Shown here piece after piece: positions 9,270 through 16,966 of a stretch of 64,000 nucleotides of DNA. Made by a program: the position numbers and the translations under genes. The notes under the pieces were generated by a model. The model did no database searches, had not been told where the DNA came from, and saw nothing but the letters and a program-made list of their open reading frames with translations. The stretch comes from Chryseotalea sanaruensis (lineage in GTDB: Bacteria > Bacteroidota > Bacteroidia > Cytophagales > Cyclobacteriaceae), in contig NZ_BHXQ01000005.1 in assembly GCF_003990915.1 (NCBI RefSeq), positions 513,810 through 577,809 on the forward strand, given 5' to 3'. How positions within the stretch are numbered: the stretch's first letter is position 1; each line of letters starts with the position of its first letter.

Positions 9270-9977
9270 ATGAGCGCTCAATTATTCGATAATATCTTTA
9301 TACTGTCTGTGGTTTCAACGCTTGTTCCGCTGGTGGTTTTCTTTCTGCGTTGGAATCGTCAGTCAATACATTACAGGATAATAGTTGCGCTATTGGCCTT
9401 CTCGTTCATTTCAGATTTAACGATACGGTTCTGGTCTATCAATGATGTGCCTTCAAGTGTTCTGACAAATCTCTACACTGTCGTGGAGTTTATATTGATA
9501 AGCGTATTCTGCTATAAAATCCTTTTTCAAAACAAGGCAAGATTATTTCTATACTTTGGAAGTGTTATCTTCTTGGTCTCTTTAGTTGTACTTGGAGTTG
9601 TGAAGGGATTTCTGTTTCCGAATAACTACCTATGGTCGATCTCTTCATTTATACTAGGGACGTATTCAATTTTATATTTTTGTTTTATTCCGTTCATGAT
9701 AATCGAGCGTTACTTCGACAAACATTTATTTAGCAACATTATCCTGACATCTTCTCTCTGTTTGTACTGCTTCGTGAGTATGATACTTTTTATTTTCATG
9801 GATTTCGTTTTCGCAAATCTCACTGCCGATCAGGCGAAAGGCTTTTGGAGTATTTATAACATCATTAACGTTTTAAAGAACGTGGGAATTACACTAGCAT
9901 TTTTTCTGAGTGGCAAGCGGAATGTTTACATGACTTTTTCACAACTGGAGAAAATAGGCAGAGACCAAGACAAATAA
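9270..9977 (+). CDS. Hypothetical seven-helix membrane protein
   Basis: A 235-residue, very hydrophobic protein with about seven predicted transmembrane helices spread over the whole length and a short charged C-terminus (EKIGRDQDK). I do not recognise the family. The arrangement resembles membrane proteins sometimes found next to LuxR-type regulators or sensor kinases in Cytophagales, but no catalytic motif is visible. It is probably cotranscribed with the lipoprotein gene upstream. Confidence 0.6.
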   Translation: MSAQLFDNIFILSVVSTLVPLVVFFLRWNRQSIHYRIIVALLAFSFISDLTIRFWSINDVPSSVLTNLYTVVEFILISVFCYKILFQNKARLFLYFGSVIFLVSLVVLGVVKGFLFPNNYLWSISSFILGTYSILYFCFIPFMIIERYFDKHLFSNIILTSSLCLYCFVSMILFIFMDFVFANLTADQAKGFWSIYNIINVLKNVGITLAFFLSGKRNVYMTFSQLEKIGRDQDK

Positions 9978-10046
9978 AGAGAACTGACGAATCGATAGAA
10001 GCATCGCGACTTCTTAGCAAGCATCTTGGTGGATAAACGGGTGGCC

Positions 10047-10106
10047 ATTGTGCCACCCATTTCGGCTCATATTGTGCCACGTGTCTCGGTGATATAGTGC
10101 CATAAA
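10047..10106. mobile_element. Possible IS21-type terminal repeat remnant
   Basis: The core ATTGTGCCAC begins at 10047 and 10071, and a variant ATAGTGCCAT at 10094, giving three copies at a 23-24 base period. TTTCGGC and TCTCGGT follow at matching places. Multiple spaced repeats with a TGTGCCA-like core are a feature of IS21-family ends. No transposase gene or second end is visible, so it could be only a remnant or an unrelated short repeat. Confidence 0.4.
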
Positions 10107-10192
10107 GAATACCAAGCAATAGCCAATCGCCTCATAAACTTTCTAATTTAGATGCTTGCTTCCTTCTAAGTCCCTCGTAATTTTAGTGCTTA

Positions 10193-10618
10193 ATGAAACG
10201 CACCATCCTTCTCTACAGCCTGGCCCTGGCCATTCTACTTTTTCTGTTGCAGTGGCTGCAGTTTAGTTTCATGGTGAAGGACTTAACCATCGAGTTTTAC
10301 CTGGGGGTAGTGGCGACTATTTTTACTGCAGTCGGCATCTGGACTGGGCTAAAATTAACGCGAACAAAAACGAAGGTGGTTGTTCAAACGGAATTCACCT
10401 TTAATGAAATAGAACTTAACCGACTGGGCATCAGCAAAAGAGAGCTTGAAGTATTAACACTGATGGCCCAGGGTTTATCGAACCAGGAAATAGCCGATAA
10501 ACTATTTGTATCGCTGAATACCATTAAAACACATTCTTCTAATTTATTCCTCAAACTTGAAGTCAATCGCAGAACCCAGGCAATACAAAAGGCGAAAGCA
10601 TTAAGCCTTATCCGATAA
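10193..10618 (+). CDS. Membrane-anchored LuxR-type transcription regulator
   Basis: A 141-residue protein with two N-terminal membrane helices (about 5-25 and 35-55), a short linker and a complete LuxR/GerE helix-turn-helix domain (about 72-138, with ISKRELEVLTLMAQGLSNQE and SLNTIKTHSSNLF). There is no receiver or ligand domain, so the membrane part may itself sense or only tether the regulator. Small proteins of this design are common in Cytophagales. A truncated copy lies upstream at 8356. Targets are unknown. Confidence 0.85.
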   Translation: MKRTILLYSLALAILLFLLQWLQFSFMVKDLTIEFYLGVVATIFTAVGIWTGLKLTRTKTKVVVQTEFTFNEIELNRLGISKRELEVLTLMAQGLSNQEIADKLFVSLNTIKTHSSNLFLKLEVNRRTQAIQKAKALSLIR

Positions 10619-10756
10619 TTTCAAATTTGAAATTTCAAATTTTGAATTGCCCTCCTCCAACTTTCAGGTGATTTCAGTAAGTTTATAGACAATCACCCTT
10701 TCGGGTGAAGGATAAAACAGCCTTTGTCGCTTTGTTTGAGGCATAAAACAAAATTT

Positions 10757-11287
10757 ATGAAAAAGATAATTTTAATCAACGGACTCATTGCAGGCGCTCT
10801 GGTCTCTCTTATGTTGCTAATAACCCAATACATTTTCAGAGCCAACGACACCACCCTGGATTATGGCATGCTGATCGGCTTCAGCACCATGATCATTTCC
10901 TTATCCCTAATTTTTGTGGCTGTTAAAACTTACCGCGATCGTCATCAAAACGGTGTTATTACTTTCGGTAAGGCTTTTCAAATTGGAATTCTGCTAGCCG
11001 TAATAGCCTCATTTATGTACGCCACCACCTGGGAAATCTATTTTAACACAGCTGGTTCTGATTTTGTAGCATGGTATACTAAAGCGCAGATGGATAAACT
11101 GGTGCAGGAAGGCGCCAGCGAAGCAGAGCTGACCGAAATGAAAACCAGTCTGGACAGCATGGCTACAATTTATCAAAACCCGTTGATGCGATTTAGCATG
11201 ACCTTAATGGAGATTTTTCCGGTAGGTTTGATTATTACCTTGATAAGTGCAGGCTTGCTCAGAAAAAAAGAAGTATTACCCGCATAA
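10757..11287 (+). CDS. DUF4199 membrane protein
   Basis: A 176-residue protein with four predicted membrane helices (about 4-24, 33-53, 72-92 and 145-168). The pattern of N-terminal helices, the segment TFGKAFQIGILLAVIASFMY and a helical lumenal part fits the Bacteroidota DUF4199 family, whose function is unknown. ATG at 10757 is chosen because the protein then starts with the first helix; a longer reading frame to 10724 adds only polar residues. A TCACCC/GGGTGA hairpin (10694-10709) lies in the leader. Confidence 0.8.
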   Translation: MKKIILINGLIAGALVSLMLLITQYIFRANDTTLDYGMLIGFSTMIISLSLIFVAVKTYRDRHQNGVITFGKAFQIGILLAVIASFMYATTWEIYFNTAGSDFVAWYTKAQMDKLVQEGASEAELTEMKTSLDSMATIYQNPLMRFSMTLMEIFPVGLIITLISAGLLRKKEVLPA

Positions 11288-11297
11288 TTGTTAAGCC

Positions 11298-11750
11298 ATG
11301 CAATCAAAAGCTGCTACTGTTGATGAATACATCGTAAGTCTTCCTGACGATAGACGAAAAGCCATTGAAGCGTTGCGAAAAAAAATAAGAAAAAATTTAC
11401 CAAAAGGTTTTGAGGAGGTGATGAGCTACGGTATGATCGGCTATGTGGTGCCGCATAAACTTTATCCATCAGGCTATCATTGCGATCCTAAACTGCCTTT
11501 ACCTTTCATTAACATAGCTTCTCAGAAAAATTACATTTCCTTCTACCACATGGGCTTATACGAAGGGGAGTTGTTAGATTGGTTCAGAGATGAATGGAAA
11601 GAAGTCTCCATAAAGAAATTAGATATGGGTAAGTGTTGTATACGTTTTAAAAAGCCTGAAGATATTCCTGTGGACTTGCTTGGAGAGTTAGTTTCGAAAG
11701 TAACCCCAAAGCAATGGATTGAATATTATGAAAGACAGGTAAAAAGATAG
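11298..11750 (+). CDS. DUF1801 (YdhG-like) protein
   Basis: A 150-residue cytoplasmic protein opening with TVDEYIVSLPDDRRKAIEAL and containing EVMSYGMIGY and ISFYHMGLY, the usual landmarks of the DUF1801 family. The family fold resembles the iron-chaperone-like YdhG/YjhG group, but biochemical function is unclear. It is followed after a single base by a second, shorter relative of the same fold, so the two are probably translationally coupled. Confidence 0.85.
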   Translation: MQSKAATVDEYIVSLPDDRRKAIEALRKKIRKNLPKGFEEVMSYGMIGYVVPHKLYPSGYHCDPKLPLPFINIASQKNYISFYHMGLYEGELLDWFRDEWKEVSIKKLDMGKCCIRFKKPEDIPVDLLGELVSKVTPKQWIEYYERQVKR

Positions 11751-11751
11751 T

Positions 11752-12141
11752 ATGGAAAATGAAGTCACAGCTTTTTTAAAACCCCTGAAACATCCCTTGA
11801 TAAAGGAGATAGAGGTTTTAAGAAAAATTATACTGAGCACAGATGCCGATATGGGCGAGAATATTAAATGGAACGGTCCTAATTTTCATCATAAAAGTGA
11901 GGATAGAATTTCTATACGCATTCATCCTGCTACACAGCTTCAGCTGATTCTGCACCGGGGTGCTAAGGTGTTAGCACAACCTAAGGGAAAATTGATAGAA
12001 GATAATTCTGGTATGCTGGTGTGGAAGGGGAACGATCGTGCTGTAATCACCTTTAAAGACATGAAAGAAATTAAGGCAAAGGAAATTGAGTTAAAAGCAA
12101 TTGTTACTAAATGGTTGGCAGCTTCAGCTGCTGGCAAATAA
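11752..12141 (+). CDS. Second DUF1801-like protein
   Basis: A 129-residue protein with the DUF1801 pattern in a more diverged form: an N-terminal helix (KPLKHPLIKEIEVLRKII), the core motif NIKWNGPNF and a late helical part (FKDMKEIKAKEIELKAIV). It lies one base after the first DUF1801 gene and 10 bases before a VOC protein. The three form a small operon of stand-alone cytoplasmic domains. The function is unknown. Confidence 0.75.
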   Translation: MENEVTAFLKPLKHPLIKEIEVLRKIILSTDADMGENIKWNGPNFHHKSEDRISIRIHPATQLQLILHRGAKVLAQPKGKLIEDNSGMLVWKGNDRAVITFKDMKEIKAKEIELKAIVTKWLAASAAGK

Positions 12142-12151
12142 TAAATTACCA

Positions 12152-12514
12152 ATGGAAACTAAAAAACATGTTCTCGGCATTGGCGGATTATTTTTCCGTT
12201 CTAAAGATCCTAAAGCCTTAAGTGAATGGTACCGTATTCACTTTGGTATTAATGATGCAACTAGCAATAGTCTATGGATAACGGAAGAGGGGCCAACAGT
12301 TTTTTCTCCCTTTAAGCAAGACACCGACTATTTTGGTAGTAAAGAACAAATGTTTATGATCAACTTTCGTGTGCAGGATTTAGATGGCTTGATGGAAAAG
12401 CTTGCTGAGGCCGGAGTTCGCATTGATGATAAGCGCATGAACGAAGCATATGGAAAATTTGCCTGGGTGTACGACTCTGAAGGAAACAAGTTAGAGTTAT
12501 GGGAAGCCGTTTGA
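12152..12514 (+). CDS. VOC (glyoxalase/bleomycin-resistance fold) protein
   Basis: A 120-residue single-domain VOC protein. It shows the two beta-alpha-beta-beta-beta units: FFRSKDPKALSEWYRIHFGI near the start, INFRVQDLDGLMEKLAEAGV in the middle, and the closing VYDSEGNKLELWE with the metal-binding glutamate. The family covers glyoxalases, isomerases and resistance proteins; substrate cannot be read from sequence. ATG at 12152 gives the canonical length. Confidence 0.85.
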   Translation: METKKHVLGIGGLFFRSKDPKALSEWYRIHFGINDATSNSLWITEEGPTVFSPFKQDTDYFGSKEQMFMINFRVQDLDGLMEKLAEAGVRIDDKRMNEAYGKFAWVYDSEGNKLELWEAV

Positions 12515-12610
12515 TGATGTGCAGATTCGTTGATGTACTGATTGATAATTGAAGATTTACTAATTTAAAGATTAATCATCAGCACATCAACTCATTAATC
12601 ATCAGCAAAT

Positions 12611-13399
12611 TTAAAAACCTCTTTGTCTTCTGGCTTCAAACACAACCACCGCGGCAGCAGTCGATACATTCATTGAATCAATTTTGCCCAACATAGGAAT
12701 GATAATGTTAGCATTAGCTTGCTTTACCCAGACATCAGTAAGGCCGGTAGCTTCAGTGCCCATCACTATGGCTGAAGGTTTTTGGTAATCAACGGTATGG
12801 TAAGGCTGGGAGGCTTGCAAGTAAGTGCAATAGATTTCAATGTTGTTTTTTCTAAGCCAGGCAATGGTTTCTTCAGAAGTGGCAGCTGCCACTTGTTTTG
12901 TAAACACACACCCTAAACTAGAGCGAATTACATTTGGGTTATAAAAATCAGTTTGTGTATCGCAAATGATAACGGCATCAACATTAGCAGCATCGGCAGT
13001 GCGAAGTATTGCCCCAAGGTTGCCTGGCTTTTCAACACCTTCTAAAATCAGTATCAAGGGATTTTTGCTGAGTTCAATCTGATCCAGTGCATGTACACGC
13101 ATTTCGGCAACGGCAATCATACCGCCAGTACCCTCACGCACGGCAATTTTATCAAACACCTCTTTAGATACAGGAATCAGTAATTTTTCATCCTTTAATT
13201 GAGCAGGAATATCAGCGACATCAACAATCTCATCACAAAAAAACAAGTTGCCAATTTTATAACCGGCTTCTATTGCCATGCTGATTTCCTTTTTGCCCTC
13301 AATGATAAAAAGCTGCTGCTTTCTTCGCTCACGCGGTTTCTCCAGGGCAAGCAGGCTTTTGATTTTAGGGTTTTGAGTACTCGTTATCTTGAAATGCAT
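12611..13399 (-). CDS. TrmH/SpoU-family RNA 2'-O-methyltransferase
   Basis: A 262-residue SPOUT methyltransferase with an N-terminal substrate-binding domain (ITSTQNPKIKSLLAL, about 5-100) and a catalytic domain holding the three SPOUT motifs: ILEGVEKPGNLGAILRTADA, IVMGTEATGL and IPMLGKIDSMNVSTAAAV. It probably 2'-O-methylates a ribose in rRNA or tRNA; the exact target is not visible. The start at 13399 (MHFKITS) is preferred over an ATG six codons upstream because it fits relatives. It is divergent from a second methyltransferase gene. Confidence 0.9.
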   Translation of the reverse strand: MHFKITSTQNPKIKSLLALEKPRERRKQQLFIIEGKKEISMAIEAGYKIGNLFFCDEIVDVADIPAQLKDEKLLIPVSKEVFDKIAVREGTGGMIAVAEMRVHALDQIELSKNPLILILEGVEKPGNLGAILRTADAANVDAVIICDTQTDFYNPNVIRSSLGCVFTKQVAAATSEETIAWLRKNNIEIYCTYLQASQPYHTVDYQKPSAIVMGTEATGLTDVWVKQANANIIIPMLGKIDSMNVSTAAAVVVFEARRQRGF

Positions 13400-13483
13400 G
13401 ACTGGTTTAAAATTCAAAATTCAAAATTTAAAGTTAGAATGAACACTTATTCGTACTTTTATTTTGAATTTTAAATTTTGAAT

Positions 13484-14374
13484 TTGAAACTGTTACACCC
13501 CGCTTCCTGGCAAGATTACCAACTCATTGATTCCGGAGAAGGAGAAAAGTTAGAGCGCTTTGGTAAATACACACTCATTCGCCCTGAACCACAGGCTATT
13601 TGGAAAAAAGTATTGAGCGATGATGAATGGCAGAAACTGGCACATGCACGTTTTGATCGCGAACAAAAGGATAAATTCCGTTTTAGCGATGACGTGAAAG
13701 GTGGTTGGCAACGAGGCAAGGACATGCCTGAAAGTTGGAATGTTTCCTATCCTCTGCCAGACAGAAGCATTACCCTCCGGTTAGCACTTACCAGTTTTGG
13801 TCACGTTGGCATTTTTCCTGAACAAGGAGAAAACTGGAACTTCATTTATAATACAGTAAAGTCCTGGAACACAGCTAACCCTCGCATATTAAACCTTTTT
13901 GCCTATACAGGCGCAGCCAGTGTAATGGCTAAAGCAGCAGGTGCCGATGTTACGCATGTAGATGCATCAAGGCCTGGTATAAATTGGGCTAATCAAAATA
14001 TGCAATTGAACGATCTTGCAGACATTCGTTGGGTATATGAAGATGCACTCAAGTTTGTAAAGAGAGAAGTGAAACGCGGCAATAAATATAATGGAATCAT
14101 TATGGATCCGCCTCCTTATGGACGCGGGCCCGATGGAGAAAAGTGGACTTTGCAAGAGAAGTTAGACGAGCTTGTGCAACAAGCCAGCGAACTACTTGAA
14201 AAGAAAAATGCTTTTTTCATCCTTAGTACTTATGCTGTTGGGCTTTCATCATTAGTGAGTGTAAATGTGGTAAAATCACATTTTAATGTAACACCAGAAT
14301 TTGGCGAGTTCTTTTTAAAATCAAAGAACAACCGCGATTTACCAATGGGTACTTTTTTGAGATTTAATGTGTAG
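13484..14374 (+). CDS. Class I SAM-dependent rRNA methyltransferase-like protein
   Basis: A 296-residue protein with a small N-terminal domain (KLLHPASWQDYQLIDSGEGE) and a Rossmann methyltransferase domain: the SAM loop LFAYTGAASVMAKAAGA, acidic VDAS, and catalytic DPPPYGRGPDGE. It resembles the RlmI/RlmK-type C-terminal domain, so the target is likely rRNA, by inference. No ATG exists near the start. TTG at 13484 is chosen because relatives begin M-K-L-L; a second TTG lies two codons upstream. The intergenic region to the divergent gene is AT-rich with AAATTCAAAATTC repeats. Confidence 0.85.
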   Translation: MKLLHPASWQDYQLIDSGEGEKLERFGKYTLIRPEPQAIWKKVLSDDEWQKLAHARFDREQKDKFRFSDDVKGGWQRGKDMPESWNVSYPLPDRSITLRLALTSFGHVGIFPEQGENWNFIYNTVKSWNTANPRILNLFAYTGAASVMAKAAGADVTHVDASRPGINWANQNMQLNDLADIRWVYEDALKFVKREVKRGNKYNGIIMDPPPYGRGPDGEKWTLQEKLDELVQQASELLEKKNAFFILSTYAVGLSSLVSVNVVKSHFNVTPEFGEFFLKSKNNRDLPMGTFLRFNV

Positions 14375-14461
14375 TTAAGCATCCACTATCTTGACTATTA
14401 ATGATACAATATTATTTACAGTCATTACGTGTTTAATAGCTTAGATTCAAAGTTTAAGATT

Positions 14462-14668
14462 ATGAATATGAAATACGAGAAAATCATCTATGGTCTAGGT
14501 ACGTGCCTGATAGTAGGGGGTGCCATTCTTAAAGTGATGCATATACCATATGGAAATGCATTGCTTATGATGGGTTTTATAGGTACATCACTTTTTCAAT
14601 CCTGGTTAATTACTCAGTTGAAGAATAAGGTTAATGAACTTGAACAAAAGCAGGAAAGTAGGGGATAA
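14462..14668 (+). CDS. Small GldL-like membrane protein
   Basis: A 68-residue protein with two predicted membrane helices (about 8-27 and 31-50) and a short charged C-terminal coil (KNKVNELEQKQE). The N-terminal pattern YGLGTCLIVGGAILKVMHIP resembles the membrane part of gliding/T9SS motor protein GldL, but the cytoplasmic part is absent. It is therefore a stand-alone relative, not gldL itself. The stop overlaps the next start by one base, so it is coupled to the helicase gene. An alternative start lies two codons downstream. Confidence 0.6.
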   Translation: MNMKYEKIIYGLGTCLIVGGAILKVMHIPYGNALLMMGFIGTSLFQSWLITQLKNKVNELEQKQESRG

Positions 14669-16815
14669 TGCGCGACACAGCCAATACGCTTTTTACCCTA
14701 GCTGCGGATTTTATTCAGCACACCTCACGCTCTGTTTTTTTAACAGGTAAGGCAGGTACTGGTAAGACTACCTTTCTTCGCCATATTGCTTCTACCACTA
14801 AAAAGAGTTTGGCCATTGCCGCACCAACAGGAGTGGCCGCGATTAATGCTGGTGGCATGACACTCCACTCATTATTTCAATTGCCCTTTGGTGTTTACCT
14901 GCCGGGCTATCATACTGCCAATACTTCCGTTCAGATTACCAATAGAAATAATCTCTTCAAAAACCTTCACCTCAGCAAAACAAAAAGAGAAGTATTGCAG
15001 GAGATGGAACTACTGATCATTGATGAGATCAGCATGGTGCGTTGCGATATGCTGGATGCAGTAGACACTATTTTGAAAGTGGTAAGAAGAAGTCAGCAAC
15101 CTTTTGGCGGTGTGCAATTATTATTTATCGGTGATTTGTATCAGCTCTCGCCCGTTGCCAAGCCTGATGAATGGGCCATTCTACAAGAGCATTACGAAAG
15201 CCCCTTCTTCTTTCATGCCAAGGTAATGGAGGAGGCAAAACCCCTCAACATAGAGTTAACAAAAATCTACCGACAAAACGAGCAGACCTTTATAGACCTG
15301 CTCAATAATATCAGGCAGGGTAAAGTGACCAATGATGATCTCAGCTTATTGGATTCACGCTTACAAAATCAAAAAATTGAAGGTGCCATCACACTAACAA
15401 CACACAATCAAAAAGCAGATAGCATTAATGAATATGAATTAAGTAATCTTGAGGCCCAGGCCTATCGGTTTAAGGCAATAATAACCGGAGAGTTTTCCGA
15501 CAGGAGCTATCCAACGGATGAGGTATTGGTATTGAAGAAGGGTGCACGTATCATGTTCATAAAAAATGATTCTGGAGAAGAGCGCAGGTACTACAATGGT
15601 AAAATGGCTACCATTACTTTTGTTGATGAAGACGCTGTTGAGGTGCAGTTTGATGATGGATTTACTTTTGACCTGACCAAAGAAACGTGGCGCAACATTC
15701 GTTATAAATACCAGGCAGAAGCCGATGAAATTGATGAAGAGGAGTTAGGCACATTTACACAATACCCAATACGATTAGCCTGGGCCATTACCATACATAA
15801 AAGTCAGGGGTTAACTTTTGAAAAAGCAATGATAGACGCGGGTAACTCATTTGCCCCCGGTCAGGTCTATGTTGCCTTAAGTCGTTGTACTTCTCTCGAT
15901 GGTTTAATTTTACAAACACCCATTGCTTCAAAGCAGATCATGACTGATCCGCAGGTAATTCGCTACTCAAACAATTTAAAAACAGTTACTGAGCTAAACG
16001 AATTACTTGAAACGGAAAAAGCCATTCACACCAAATTGCAGATTGCACGCTCTTTTACTTTTTCAAAAATAAAAGATGCTATTTCGGAATGGGCTGCGGC
16101 AGTTGGAGAGCAAAAATCTCCTGACATCAATGCTATCGACCTAAGTGGAAAACTAATGGCCAAAGCCATCAACTTAGATGAACTCGCACTAAAAACAAGG
16201 GCTTGGTTAGAACGCAAGAGCGAAAATGTATCAAGTGTTGAGGCTGAGCAAGTCTTTGAACAGGGTCTTAAGAAATCGATTGAGCATTTTTACGAATTAC
16301 TGCACAACGATTTTTATCTTCCTTTACTTTCACACGAAGAAAGTTTCAGGGCCAAGAAGAAAGTAAAGCAGAAGGTACAGGAAGTACAGCAGCTCCTCTC
16401 CATTGTGCGTTCTCATGCCCAACGTTTGTGTGGCATCTTTTTAGAAGATGAGATCATGTTTAACGGCAAACCAGATTATTACAAAACAGTAGCGCCATTG
16501 AAACCCTTGGCTAAAGGTGGTAGTGCTATTGAATCACGGATATTATTCGATAAAGGTATGTCGCTAGAAGAAATTGCAGAATCCAGGGGCTTAGTTTTGT
16601 CTACCATTCAAGGGCATATTGCGCAATACGTTAAGACAGGAGCTATAGCCATTGATAGACTGGTTAGCGCTGAAAAACTTGCTGTAATTGAAAAGACCTT
16701 TAAAGAAACAGACGAACCAACCTTTTCCAGTATAAAGGAAAAATTGGGTGATGACTACACTTACGGAGAGATTAGGATGGTTTTTAACCATTTGGAGTAC
16801 TTAAACAAGGCTTAA
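14668..16815 (+). CDS. Pif1-like superfamily 1B helicase with C-terminal HTH
   Basis: A 715-residue protein. The N-terminal half is a DNA helicase of the Pif1/RecD type: Walker A TGKAGTGKTT near residue 26, APTGVAAINAGGMTLHSLF, Walker B LLIIDEISMV, GDLYQLSPV, and the C-terminal helicase motif AWAITIHKSQGLTF followed by VYVALSRC. The second half (about 450-715) is mostly helical and includes a helix-turn-helix-like segment (SLEEIAESRGLVLSTIQGHI), as in many Bacteroidota relatives. It probably unwinds DNA in repair or replication-fork maintenance. The gene overlaps the small membrane-protein gene by one base. Confidence 0.87.
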   Translation: MRDTANTLFTLAADFIQHTSRSVFLTGKAGTGKTTFLRHIASTTKKSLAIAAPTGVAAINAGGMTLHSLFQLPFGVYLPGYHTANTSVQITNRNNLFKNLHLSKTKREVLQEMELLIIDEISMVRCDMLDAVDTILKVVRRSQQPFGGVQLLFIGDLYQLSPVAKPDEWAILQEHYESPFFFHAKVMEEAKPLNIELTKIYRQNEQTFIDLLNNIRQGKVTNDDLSLLDSRLQNQKIEGAITLTTHNQKADSINEYELSNLEAQAYRFKAIITGEFSDRSYPTDEVLVLKKGARIMFIKNDSGEERRYYNGKMATITFVDEDAVEVQFDDGFTFDLTKETWRNIRYKYQAEADEIDEEELGTFTQYPIRLAWAITIHKSQGLTFEKAMIDAGNSFAPGQVYVALSRCTSLDGLILQTPIASKQIMTDPQVIRYSNNLKTVTELNELLETEKAIHTKLQIARSFTFSKIKDAISEWAAAVGEQKSPDINAIDLSGKLMAKAINLDELALKTRAWLERKSENVSSVEAEQVFEQGLKKSIEHFYELLHNDFYLPLLSHEESFRAKKKVKQKVQEVQQLLSIVRSHAQRLCGIFLEDEIMFNGKPDYYKTVAPLKPLAKGGSAIESRILFDKGMSLEEIAESRGLVLSTIQGHIAQYVKTGAIAIDRLVSAEKLAVIEKTFKETDEPTFSSIKEKLGDDYTYGEIRMVFNHLEYLNKA

Positions 16816-16907
16816 GCGTATCCAGACAAATTTTCTTCGGAGGCTATTTTGATTTTATCGTTTCATTAGATTTTCAAAATCGCTCAGGCAAATCCATAAC
16901 TTTCAGC

Positions 16908-16915
16908 TATCTTTG
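16908..16915 (+). promoter_or_regulatory. Candidate -7 element of typA
   Basis: TATCTTTG matches TAnnTTTG exactly, about 50 bases before the typA ATG. I see no TTG at the usual upstream distance, so the assignment is moderate. Confidence 0.5.
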
Positions 16916-16966
16916 CGCCCTTAAATTCAAGCAAAGACCGTCCAAACTGGGGCGGAAGCAAACAAT

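Noticed and set aside
10694..10709. TCACCC/GGGTGA hairpin as a riboswitch of the DUF4199 gene
   Set aside because: Only a 6-bp stem with a TTTC loop; no conserved riboswitch features.
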